A DNA stretch of 7,975 bases from Chromatiales bacterium (GCA_024639625.1 JAHEIA010000135.1:1-7975), one strand, 5' to 3'. Positions 1-5,681 are shown, numbered from the stretch's first letter. Numbers and translations are program-made. Notes: generated by a model from the sequence alone, not told the origin.

Positions 1-404
1 AACAGAGGGTCCAACTGGGCCCGCTCGGCAAGCCGCACTGGGACGCTTCCCACCTCGACGCCATTGGGATTGTCGCTCACCAGACCGCCCAGGGCATGGG
101 CGATGAGCTGGTGCCCAAAGCAGATCCCGAGCAGGGGCGTGCCGAGAGTCACAGCCTCCCGCAACCAAAGGGCGGAGCGCTCCGACCAGGGCTCCCGGTC
201 TGTAACCATGGCGCTGGAACCCGTGATTACGACCGCCCCCGCTGCTTCGGGCGGGGGCAAGGTCTCCCCAAGATGGGGCTGCACCACCGCAGCGCTTTGC
301 GCGGGAACCCCCATTCCGGCGCATACCCAGGAGGCAAAGTCACCAGCCACCCGACCGAGGGCCGGCAGCTTGTTTCCGGGCTGTATGATCAGCAAAGATC
401 GCAT
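1..404 (-). CDS. Class I glutamine amidotransferase (GMP-synthase-like), C-terminus cut by window edge
   Basis: The first 134 residues are present; the gene runs off the left edge, so the catalytic His/Glu pair of the triad cannot be seen. The nucleophile elbow is clear: GICFGHQLIAHALGG at residues 93-107, with Cys95 as the expected nucleophile that forms the glutamyl thioester and releases ammonia from glutamine. An upstream VVITGSSAMVTD segment (58-69) matches the usual GATase strand and loop. The N-terminus begins directly with a beta strand (MRSLLIIQPG), so this is a stand-alone amidotransferase domain, not a GuaA synthetase fusion at this end. The ATG is preceded by AAGGGAT at a good distance, inside the end of the DUF924 gene, whose stop lies 5 nt upstream, so the two are probably co-transcribed. 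The acceptor substrate cannot be told; stand-alone members of this family are often annotated only as GMP-synthase-like. The family call is secure, the specific reaction is not. Confidence 0.93.
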   Translation of the reverse strand, partial: MRSLLIIQPGNKLPALGRVAGDFASWVCAGMGVPAQSAAVVQPHLGETLPPPEAAGAVVITGSSAMVTDREPWSERSALWLREAVTLGTPLLGICFGHQLIAHALGGLVSDNPNGVEVGSVPVRLAERAQLDPL

Positions 405-409
405 CAGGT

Positions 410-964
410 CTATCCCTTGAAAGCACCACCGGACCCCAGCCAGGCAATCTCCACCTGCGTGCTCGGGCGACCTAGTGCCGCATTGCGGTGGGGAAAGCGT
501 CCGAAGCGGCGCACGATCTCCCGGTGGTGGCGCGCCCATTCCAGATTCCTGTTCAGCGCCGCCATCTCGAACAAAGCAACCGAACGATCCTGGTCCGCAA
601 GGTCCTCGCTGTGCATGAACGGCATATAAAGAAACATCCTACCCTCATCGTCCATATTCTGATCGAATCCGCGCGCGATCGCCCTGTCCGCCACCCGACG
701 TGAGGCCGACTCGGTGGCGAAGGCTTGTGCAGCGCCCCGAAACATGTTCAGCGGAAACTGGTCCAGGACAAGAACCAGCGCCAACGCCCCCTCGGAAGTC
801 GTCTCCCAAGCCACCAGGCCACCGCTAGCGGCCGTCTGCCAAAGAGCGGAGAAGCGTCGGCGCACATCCCCATCGAACTCCGGGGTCGATCGAAACCAAA
901 GCGGTCGGTGCTCCGGCGCGAACCAAAATTCGAGTACATCGCGTGGTGTTATTGGGACAGACAT
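410..964 (-). CDS. DUF924 family protein
   Basis: The 184-residue protein carries all hallmarks of DUF924, a family with a helical TPR-like fold and no established function. In order: VLEFWF at 10-15, LDQFPLNMFRG at 67-77, FLYMPFMHSEDLADQ at 111-125, and HHREIVRRFGRFPHRN at 146-161 followed by LGRPST. The protein is full length for the family. The ATG at 964 is chosen because AAGGAT lies about 6 nt before it and the DUF924 similarity begins right after; an in-frame TTG at 1003 would add 13 residues with no conserved content. No signal peptide or membrane helix is seen, so it should be cytoplasmic. It is the first gene of a two-gene unit with the amidotransferase and is divergent from the spermidine-synthase-like gene. 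Nothing in the sequence suggests a function beyond the family name. Confidence 0.95.
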   Translation of the reverse strand: MSVPITPRDVLEFWFAPEHRPLWFRSTPEFDGDVRRRFSALWQTAASGGLVAWETTSEGALALVLVLDQFPLNMFRGAAQAFATESASRRVADRAIARGFDQNMDDEGRMFLYMPFMHSEDLADQDRSVALFEMAALNRNLEWARHHREIVRRFGRFPHRNAALGRPSTQVEIAWLGSGGAFKG

Positions 965-1090
965 GCTCAGATCCTTGTAACCCAAGCTTGCCCTGCTGCG
1001 CAACGAGTTGCGGGAGCGGTAGCCCGACTGCCAGGTTCGCCACCAGGGCGCCTCTGGTGTCGAGCCGGGATATCCGCAACAATTGCCGGC
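965..1090. promoter_or_regulatory. Divergent intergenic region, promoters not resolved
   Basis: This 126-nt gap separates two genes transcribed outward and should hold both promoters. On the minus strand a TTGCGC box followed after 17 nt by TTACAA, ending close to the DUF924 start, is the best sigma70-like match, but it fits the consensus poorly. No convincing plus-strand promoter is visible, and the plus-strand gene has no clear Shine-Dalgarno sequence. The call rests on gene arrangement. Confidence 0.35.
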
Positions 1091-1888
1091 ATGGATTCGC
1101 TAGGCAAGCTGACCTACCGGGTGCGCGATGATCGGGGCTGGATCGAGGTCCGCGACGACGGCTGGCGGCGCACCTTGAGCTTCGGCACTCCCGCGGAGCA
1201 AAGCTGTATGTCGCGGCTCACCCCCTTTCGGCTCGAACACGTATACACCCAAGCCATGATATTGGGCACCCTCTTCCCCAGCCATCTCCACTCGGCCGCG
1301 ATCCTCGGGCTGGGTGGCGGCGGCCTGGCGCGGGCATTGTTGCATTTTTTTCCTGCGTGCCAGGTGGTGGCCGTGGAAAATCGGGAGCAGGTCGTCGCAA
1401 TCGCTCGGCGTTTCTTCGACCTCCCCCGCTGTGAACGCCTGCGAGTCATGGTCGCAGACGCTGAGACCTATATTGCAGAGAATCGTCGAACCCACGACGT
1501 CATCTTTGCCGATCTCTACGGCGCGGAGGGTATGGTGGAACAACAAGTGGAGCAGCACTTCCTCGGCCACTGCCGGCACTGCCTGGCGCCAACCGGTGTC
1601 CTGGTGGCCAATCTCTGGAACCAGGATTTCAAACGCGCCCGGGCGGCCCATCAGGCGCTCGCAACCGCCTTTGACGGGCAACTTTTGCTGGTTGCCGTGC
1701 AAGGCGGTAACAGCATCGCTTTTGCGTTTCGGGATCGCATCCCGTCGTTACAGCGCAAAGCGTTTTTCGCTCGCTCGCAGGCACTGGGGCTGCGCCTGAC
1801 CATCCCCTTGCAGCGGCTGGCGCGCAATCTCTGGTTTCAGAATGCCGGCGTGCTGCAGTATGGATGGAAGAACTGGCAGCCGGCCTGA
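1091..1888 (+). CDS. Spermidine-synthase-like protein (SAM-dependent methyltransferase fold)
   Basis: The 265-residue protein has the Rossmann fold of the spermidine synthase/methyltransferase superfamily. After an N-terminal beta region (1-50) comes a glycine-rich motif I, AAILGLGGGGLARAL, at 69-83. Next is the acidic end of strand 2, VVAVEN (Glu96), which normally binds the ribose of (decarboxylated) SAM; then VADAETY (Asp123) near the adenine pocket; then DVIFADLYGAEGM at 136-148. True aminopropyltransferases usually have a D-x-x-D-P gatekeeping loop at this last place; here only Asp141 remains and a Gly/Ala/Glu stretch follows, so polyamine synthesis should not be assumed. The ATG at 1091 is where family similarity begins. 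The frame stays open far upstream, but that part overlaps the DUF924 gene antisense. No clear ribosome-binding site is visible, so the start is somewhat uncertain. It converges on the Ig-domain gene with a 26-nt gap. Confidence 0.88.
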   Translation: MDSLGKLTYRVRDDRGWIEVRDDGWRRTLSFGTPAEQSCMSRLTPFRLEHVYTQAMILGTLFPSHLHSAAILGLGGGGLARALLHFFPACQVVAVENREQVVAIARRFFDLPRCERLRVMVADAETYIAENRRTHDVIFADLYGAEGMVEQQVEQHFLGHCRHCLAPTGVLVANLWNQDFKRARAAHQALATAFDGQLLLVAVQGGNSIAFAFRDRIPSLQRKAFFARSQALGLRLTIPLQRLARNLWFQNAGVLQYGWKNWQPA

Positions 1889-1914
1889 GCGATCCGATGC
1901 GTTTCCTGTGCCGA

Positions 1915-3192
1915 TTACGGGTTCGGCAGCAGATTATCCACGGACGGGATCGCTCCGCCGCCGCTCATCAATTGCAGCCACATGGCGTCCCATTCTTCCG
2001 TTTGGGCGTCCGGGCTCATCGCGGTCAGCCCCAAGTCCACAGCCTGCAATTCCGGGATGGCGTGGAACACGGTATCCCCAGCGCTGAGGTTCATATAGAA
2101 AAGGCTTCCCGCTCCTTCCCCACCGTTAGCCGCTAGATCGATGCGCAAGCGCAGGCGATACCAGTCGCTACCGGCGTTCCCCAAGCGGGTCTCCGTGTTG
2201 AACGGCGCCGTCGCTAAGGCGCCCTCGGCGGCACCTTGAATTACAAAGCTGCGGTTGTCCACCCCGAACGCCGGCCCCAACTCGCCGGCGGTGAGAATAT
2301 CGTCGCTGTTCACATCGTGCCCGAGCGCGAATTGGGCGATGAAATCACCTGTGGCATCGAACTGCAGCAACAAGACAGACTGGCCCGTGGTGATCGAGGG
2401 GAACCGGTAACTCGCATCGTTTTCCCGCGTCAGGCGGGCCGGCTGATTCGCGGCAACCGTCTGCAGATGGCGCACTACCTGGGTCCCGTTCACCGTGCCA
2501 GCGTCGACCTGAACTACAGCGCTACCCAGCCCGGACTGCAGCTCCCAGCCGTCCTGTCCCGCGATGGTTCGATTCGCGATCAATGATTCAAAGCCGTAGA
2601 CCCCGGCAGCGGCATCGATCGCCACGATGTTGAGATCCTGATTCGCGGTCCTCCATTCCAGACTGAGATTTACCGGCAAACCTTGAACCCGGGCCCCGTA
2701 GATGGTCAATGAAGATGCGCTATCGATCACGACGTCGCTGGCCGCGAGCAGGTTGACCTCCCGCGGATCTCTGATGAACGGGTCGGAGAAGCGAGTCACC
2801 GAGAAGACCTGCGACTGCTCATTGTGATCGCCGGCGGGATCGAATGCCCTCACCATCAGGGTGTGAGGACCGGCGTCCAGTCGGCTGTAGGTGAAGGCCA
2901 TGGAATAACCGGAAAGATCCGAGTCCGGAAACGCCGGATAGTAATCGCCCACATCGCGACGCTCACCACCGTAAGGGATATCACCCATCCGCACGCCGTC
3001 GATGAAATATTCGACCCGGTCGATGCCGTCGGGGCCCACGGCCCAACCCCGCAGATTGGTCACCCCGGTGTAAACCGCCCCAGCTACCGGTTCTTCCACG
3101 TACACCACGATTTGGGGATCCAGGTCCGCCAAGACGATCGTGGGAAGCGCCAACACCAAAGACGAAATCCAACCGACTACCGATGGTTTCAT
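1915..3192 (-). CDS. Exported Ig-like domain protein with EF-hand loop and jelly-roll-like C-terminal half
   Basis: The 425-residue protein starts with a signal peptide: MKP, a hydrophobic stretch at 5-21 and a likely cut after VLA (22). Residues 34-135 form a bacterial Ig-like domain with the recurring pattern LRGWAV, VEYFIDG, RRDVGDYYPAFPDSDLSGY and AGPHTLMVRAFD. From about 198 to the end the chain is rich in beta strands and resembles a concanavalin/LamG-type sandwich (the FES…IAGQDGW start is typical), but I cannot name the family. Residues 293-304, DVNSDDILTAGE, match a canonical 12-residue EF-hand calcium loop (D1, N3, D5, T9, E12), similar to loops in dockerins and surface proteins. 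The ATG at 3192 has a strong GGAGG before it; an in-frame ATG at 3240 lacks one. There is no sorting tail, transmembrane helix or lipobox, so it is probably periplasmic or secreted. A role in binding or adhesion is only a guess. Confidence 0.85.
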   Translation of the reverse strand: MKPSVVGWISSLVLALPTIVLADLDPQIVVYVEEPVAGAVYTGVTNLRGWAVGPDGIDRVEYFIDGVRMGDIPYGGERRDVGDYYPAFPDSDLSGYSMAFTYSRLDAGPHTLMVRAFDPAGDHNEQSQVFSVTRFSDPFIRDPREVNLLAASDVVIDSASSLTIYGARVQGLPVNLSLEWRTANQDLNIVAIDAAAGVYGFESLIANRTIAGQDGWELQSGLGSAVVQVDAGTVNGTQVVRHLQTVAANQPARLTRENDASYRFPSITTGQSVLLLQFDATGDFIAQFALGHDVNSDDILTAGELGPAFGVDNRSFVIQGAAEGALATAPFNTETRLGNAGSDWYRLRLRIDLAANGGEGAGSLFYMNLSAGDTVFHAIPELQAVDLGLTAMSPDAQTEEWDAMWLQLMSGGGAIPSVDNLLPNP

Positions 3193-3261
3193 GAGCCCCT
3201 CCTCTGCGTAACGGATATTGGCGCTTATCCCTCGTTTCATACCGCAAACTAAACCTTTCGC

Positions 3262-3267
3262 AGTATA
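3262..3267 (-). promoter_or_regulatory. Possible -10 box for the Ig-domain gene
   Basis: On the minus strand this reads TATACT, five of six matches to the sigma70 -10 consensus, about 70 nt before the ATG at 3192. No good -35 hexamer is found 16-18 nt upstream, so the site is weak or needs an activator. Confidence 0.35.
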
Positions 3268-3352
3268 GACCTAACTGCCCCGGGTTGGCCCTGACCGATA
3301 TCAACTGCGCCGTTAGCCATACCTATTCGCCGCCGCGCCCGACGCCAAATGA

Positions 3353-3381
3353 TTGACACTCTTTCGCTGGACCGCTACTTT
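3353..3381 (+). promoter_or_regulatory. Sigma70-type promoter of the lysine-tail gene
   Basis: A perfect TTGACA (3353-3358) is followed after exactly 17 nt by TACTTT (3376-3381), a -10 box with only three consensus bases. Transcription would begin near 3388, leaving a leader of about 18 nt that contains the GGAGGAG ribosome-binding site (3392-3398). The perfect -35 box and correct spacing, directly before a gene with a strong ribosome-binding site, support the call; the poor -10 box lowers confidence. Confidence 0.55.
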
Positions 3382-3405
3382 TTTTACCGCCGGAGGAGAA
3401 AATCA

Positions 3406-3774
3406 ATGAGCGATCTCAAGATCTACCAGATTCCGCGTGCCGTACTCGCCAAAGAGCCCAAACCGCTTGCCCAGATCGATCTGCTGGAACAGCTTGCCGA
3501 ACGCGGATTCCAGAGCAAAGAGCTGCAAGATCCAGCAGCGTTATCCCTGATCAAAGGGGTCGCAGACCTCGTCGTCGGGGGACTGGGGTATACTGCCCGA
3601 ACCAACTACGGCGTGGTCTCTGTCTTTGATCCGCAAGAGTTGGCCGCTTATGAGGAGTTGGTAGAGAAGTATCGGGTGCAAGGGGCCGAGCGCGACGAAG
3701 CAGTGGAAGCCGGCGGAGCCAATCCTACGAAGAAAGACAAGAAAAAGAAGAAGAAAAAAAAGAAGAAAAAATAA
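3406..3774 (+). CDS. Hypothetical protein with C-terminal poly-lysine tail
   Basis: I do not recognise this 122-residue protein. The first 100 residues look like a small, mostly helical cytoplasmic domain (QIDLLEQLAERGFQSKEL, DPAALSLIKGVADLVVGGLG, then FDPQELAAYEELVEKYR). They are followed by a flexible acidic/Gly-rich linker (EAVEAGGANPT) and a tail of 13 lysines broken by one Asp (109-122). The core is net acidic, so the tail makes a strongly bipolar molecule that could bind nucleic acid, the ribosome or anionic surfaces; this is inference. The ATG at 3406 is chosen because GGAGGAG lies 7-9 nt upstream; an earlier in-frame ATG at 3349 lies before the predicted promoter's -35 box and lacks a ribosome-binding site. 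No signal peptide or membrane helix is seen. It appears monocistronic. The tail uses both AAA and AAG and contains an in-frame A-AAA-AAG heptamer at 3756-3762. Confidence 0.82.
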   Translation: MSDLKIYQIPRAVLAKEPKPLAQIDLLEQLAERGFQSKELQDPAALSLIKGVADLVVGGLGYTARTNYGVVSVFDPQELAAYEELVEKYRVQGAERDEAVEAGGANPTKKDKKKKKKKKKKK

Positions 3775-4350
3775 TCGGATCGCCCCGGGCATCGGCTCAC
3801 CGCGTGCGTGTACCGGAGGACAGCCGGGCAGGGTTCTCCTCGGCATACCTCGATCTCTCCTGTCCCGATGATCGATCGGTGGTTCGACCTGGGACCGGTT
3901 GTCTTGCGTATCGGGTGCAGCTTGAGCGATGGCGAGTCGCGTGACCAGCTAGCCATTTGTCCGCGGCCCGAGTGTTAGTTGCCGTCGCCTGCGAAGCGAG
4001 CTTCGCGCACGGACCAAAGGCCCAATAACTTCTCGCCAGCCTCTCGGCACCGGGGCTACCGGTGGAGTTCCTCGTCGTTTCGCTCCTCGCCAGGGGAACG
4101 CGAAAAAGCATTCCCGGTGGGGCACCTAGGTCCTTGCCGGTCAAGGAGTCGAAAGATTTCGTTGCGCCAGAGCAAGAATACGCACGATTTTGCGGGCAAC
4201 ACTGCACGATCTGATTCGAATACCAAGCGGTTCCTGTAGTATCAGCAATTGCCGATACGCCGGATCGCAAGACACCGGGCGCGGGTTGCCAGCACTAGGT
4301 CAGGGGGAAGGCGCGAACTGGATCGTGTCGCGCCACCGGGAAGTCGAGGC
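3775..4350. other. Gene-poor intergenic region
   Basis: No convincing gene is seen on either strand. The longest open frames here give arginine- and serine-rich translations with no conserved motif and no ribosome-binding site. Several short inverted repeats are present: CCGAT/ATCGG arms at 3865-3879, GCGAAG/CTTCGC arms at 3991-4006 and TCCTTG/CAAGGA arms at 4131-4147. None is followed by a T-run, so none is a convincing intrinsic terminator. A palindrome at 4239-4258 is listed separately. The stretch could hold an unrecognised small RNA or be the decayed remains of a gene. Confidence 0.5.
4239..4258. promoter_or_regulatory. Near-perfect 20-bp palindrome, candidate operator
   Basis: The arms GTATC and GATAC flank a perfect 8-bp palindrome GCAATTGC, with a single symmetric mismatch pair (A at 4244, C at 4253), so 9 of 10 positions are dyad-symmetric. 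Length and symmetry suit a dimeric helix-turn-helix regulator. A -10-like TAGTAT (4237-4242) overlaps its left arm, but the -35 region is poor. It lies about 190 nt before the membrane-protein gene and about 100 nt before the leader ORF. No regulator gene is adjacent, so the binding protein is unknown. Confidence 0.4.
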
Positions 4351-4364
4351 AGGAGGACCGGCAT

Positions 4365-4403
4365 GTGAAGACCAGCAGTCCCAGGTGTCGCCCGGGCCGG
4401 TAG
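4365..4403 (+). CDS. Possible 12-codon leader ORF (overlapping an ATG-TGA start-stop)
   Basis: A strong Shine-Dalgarno AGGAGGA (4351-4357) is followed by two overlapping starts. One is ATG at 4363, which is stopped at once by TGA (4366-4368). The other is GTG at 4365, which opens a 12-codon frame, MKTSSPRCRPGR, ending at TAG 4401-4403. The last five codons and the stop lie in the 5' arm of the hairpin at 4389-4430, and the ORF ends 47 nt before the membrane-protein gene. The ribosome-binding site is better than that of the main gene, which argues that ribosomes load here. The peptide has no run of one amino acid typical of biosynthetic attenuators. Whether it is translated is unknown. Confidence 0.35.
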   Translation: MKTSSPRCRPGR

Positions 4404-4430
4404 ATTGGATACGCCAATAGCCGCCGGGCG
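4389..4430 (+). promoter_or_regulatory. 15-bp leader hairpin before the membrane-protein gene
   Basis: Three stacked stems form one extended hairpin: CGCCCGG (4389-4395) with CCGGGCG (4424-4430), CGG (4398-4400) with CCG (4421-4423), and ATTGG (4404-4408) with CCAAT (4414-4418), closing a 5-nt ATACG loop. It ends 10 nt before the ribosome-binding site GGGGAG (4441-4446) and overlaps the end of the possible leader ORF, so ribosomes on the leader would melt its 5' arm. There is no T-run, so it is not an intrinsic terminator. A role in translation control or mRNA stability is inference. Confidence 0.4.
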
Positions 4431-4450
4431 GGGCCTGCAAGGGGAGAACG

Positions 4451-5107
4451 ATGATGATGAAACTCGGCAAGAATGTCCCGCGTACCCCAATGCAACGCAT
4501 CGACCGGTGGATCGAACTGGCCGGCGCGGTCCTGCTGTCCCTCGCCACCGTATCCTCGGCGTGGTGCGCGTATCAATCGGCCCGCTGGAGCGGTATACAA
4601 TCCTTCGCGTTGGCAGAGGCATCCGCATTTTCCAGAGAGGCGGGCAGACTGCAAATACTCGGCGGCCAAAAACAAGCCATCCAGGTCGCGGTGTTCTTAG
4701 AGTACTACCGGGCAAAACGCGCGGGCGACGACGATCTTGCCGACTCCCTGTTGGCACGGGTAGAACCCATGTTCCGCGGCGCGGTGCTCGCCTGGCTGGC
4801 CACCGATCCGTTCGATAATCCGCAGGCCCCGCCCCACCCGTTCGTTATGCCCGAGTATCAGCTACCGGAAAACACGCAGGCGGAAGAGCGCAACAACCAG
4901 GTGGTGGACAAGGTACAGGAGGCACGGGCCGCCAACGACCAGTCCGACCAGTACATCCTGCTCACGGTGATCTTTGCGTCCGTCCTATTTTTCTCCGGCA
5001 TCTCGACCAAGTTCCAGTCCCGACGACTCAAGATCGCGGTGCTGGTCCTTGGCGCGATCTTCTTCGTTGCTGGCATCTCGGTGCTGCTCTATTTCCCCGT
5101 TACCTGA
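4451..5107 (+). CDS. Conserved hypothetical three-helix membrane protein
   Basis: The 218-residue protein has one N-terminal membrane helix (about 22-41), a large hydrophilic middle (42-166) and two closely spaced C-terminal helices (about 167-187 and 194-215) joined by a basic KFQSRRLK turn, which by the positive-inside rule should face the cytoplasm. That places the middle region outside the membrane on the same side as the C-terminus. The middle holds SSAWCAYQSARWSGIQ at the first helix exit, the motif AWLATDPFDNPQAPPHPFVMPEY (114-136) and a charged, likely coiled stretch (142-162). I recognise the layout as a recurring family of uncharacterised bacterial membrane proteins but know no function. 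It starts with three consecutive ATG codons; GGGGAG at 4441-4446 is 4, 7 or 10 nt away, so the second may be the real start. It stands alone, preceded by a structured leader and converging on the EF-hand gene. Confidence 0.88.
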   Translation: MMMKLGKNVPRTPMQRIDRWIELAGAVLLSLATVSSAWCAYQSARWSGIQSFALAEASAFSREAGRLQILGGQKQAIQVAVFLEYYRAKRAGDDDLADSLLARVEPMFRGAVLAWLATDPFDNPQAPPHPFVMPEYQLPENTQAEERNNQVVDKVQEARAANDQSDQYILLTVIFASVLFFSGISTKFQSRRLKIAVLVLGAIFFVAGISVLLYFPVT

Positions 5108-5137
5108 TCAATTCGAACCGTCGCGATGGCGGCCACC

Positions 5138-5164
5138 TGGAGGGGTTCGTCTTCCGGCCCTCCA
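5138..5164. other. Inverted repeat between convergent genes
   Basis: TGGAGGG (5138-5144) and CCCTCCA (5158-5164) form a perfect 7-bp stem with a 13-nt loop, centred between two converging genes, where a bidirectional terminator would be expected. There is no T-run on either strand, so intrinsic termination is doubtful; the stem could instead protect the mRNA 3' ends. Confidence 0.3.
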
Positions 5165-5203
5165 CACGGCCGACACCGCTAACGACTTAGCGCGGCCCGC
5201 CGA

Positions 5204-5542
5204 TCAACGCCAGCGGCAATGGCGCCAGGGTGTCCCGTACCCCATCCTCTGCCGGCTGCTCTGGTGCTGCAAGAACTCGTCCACGCCAATGATGCCGTCG
5301 GCGTTCAGATCCAAAGCGGCAAAGTCGGGCGCATAAGCGGCGTGCCGCATGCGGTATCCTTGAGCGGCACGCTGCGCCATGCGCTCAGCCCGCGCCTGAG
5401 TGAATTCCTGTTCACTGAGCGCGCCGTCACGATCGCTATCGAACTGTACGAAATTCGGCTGGCCGAGCGCGGCGGCGCCGATGTTCCCGGCGCCCAGGGT
5501 TGCCACGATCAGCGGGACAGCAATGCTACGAGAAGTGTTCAT
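5204..5542 (-). CDS. Small exported EF-hand calcium-binding protein
   Basis: The 112-residue protein has two canonical EF-hand loops: DSDRDGALSEQE at 35-46 and DLNADGIIGVDE at 78-89. Each has acidic or Asn ligands at loop positions 1, 3 and 5, Gly at 6, a hydrophobic residue at 8 and Glu at 12. The two hands are separated by a basic, Met-rich helix (QARAERMAQRAAQGYRMRH). The N-terminus (MNTSR, then a hydrophobic, Ala/Gly-rich stretch to about 27) looks like a weak signal peptide with a possible cut after AALG, so the protein is probably periplasmic. The short tail ends in WRHCRWR. The ATG at 5542 follows a strong AGGAGG at 5-nt spacing; a longer frame back to 5629 has no such site. It lies downstream of the two-component operon on the same strand with its own candidate promoter. 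Calcium buffering or sensing is likely from the loops; the partner is unknown. Confidence 0.9.
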   Translation of the reverse strand: MNTSRSIAVPLIVATLGAGNIGAAALGQPNFVQFDSDRDGALSEQEFTQARAERMAQRAAQGYRMRHAAYAPDFAALDLNADGIIGVDEFLQHQSSRQRMGYGTPWRHCRWR

Positions 5543-5602
5543 GAGGACCTCCTCTCCGTGGTTTCCCCCGGCACTCCTAGAGGGGGAGAACCCTTGCTGT
5601 TG

Positions 5603-5623
5603 CGGAGAACCGCCTTTTCTCCG
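5603..5623 (-). other. Hairpin in the 5' leader of the EF-hand gene
   Basis: CGGAGAA and TTCTCCG make a perfect 7-bp stem with a 7-nt loop, about 60 nt before the EF-hand start and just downstream of the predicted transcription start near 5627. It may stabilise the mRNA or tune translation; a second weaker C5/G5 pairing lies closer to the gene (around 5565-5586). Confidence 0.35.
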
Positions 5624-5633
5624 ATGCAAGAAC

Positions 5634-5666
5634 AGTATGCACCACCGCCCTGAAACGAAGCTGAAA
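5634..5666 (-). promoter_or_regulatory. Candidate OmpR-type box with -10 for the EF-hand gene
   Basis: Read on the minus strand, two identical hexamers TTTCAG are separated by CTTCG (5666 to 5650), an 11-bp period as in the direct-repeat boxes bound by PhoP/PmrA/QseB-type regulators. Ten nt further downstream is CATACT (5639-5634), four of six matches to a -10 box. The repeat covers the place of the -35 box, where no good hexamer exists; this layout is typical of promoters that need such an activator. The adjacent response regulator is the obvious candidate. The start of the repeat also overlaps a small inverted repeat (GCTGA/TCAGC, 5660-5672), which is an alternative reading. Confidence 0.45.
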
Positions 5667-5681
5667 ATCAGCGCTGTTTAG

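Noticed and set aside
96..629. Long plus-strand open frame across the amidotransferase and DUF924 genes
   Set aside because: It is a shadow of two well-supported minus-strand genes and shows no family motif.
965..1003. TTG start adding 13 residues to the DUF924 protein
   Set aside because: The ATG at 964 has a better ribosome-binding site and the family's usual N-terminus starts there.
725..1090. Upstream extension of the spermidine-synthase-like frame (122 extra codons)
   Set aside because: It lies antisense to the DUF924 gene, has no conserved content and no ribosome-binding site; family similarity begins at the ATG at 1091.
1909..1928. TGCCGA/TCGGCA inverted repeat at the end of the Ig-domain gene
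   Set aside because: The 6-bp stem spans the stop codon, has an 8-nt loop and no T-run; too weak to call a terminator.
3868..3978. 36-codon plus-strand ORF beginning MIDRWFDLGP
   Set aside because: It looks somewhat protein-like but has no Shine-Dalgarno sequence and no recognisable family.
4209..4226. TTCGAAT resembling a tRNA T-loop
   Set aside because: The flanking bases do not pair as a T-stem on either strand and no acceptor, D or anticodon arms are found.
3797..4270. 157-codon minus-strand open frame in the gene-poor block
   Set aside because: The translation is Arg/Ser/Thr-rich without recognisable motifs and lacks a ribosome-binding site; typical chance frame in GC-rich DNA.
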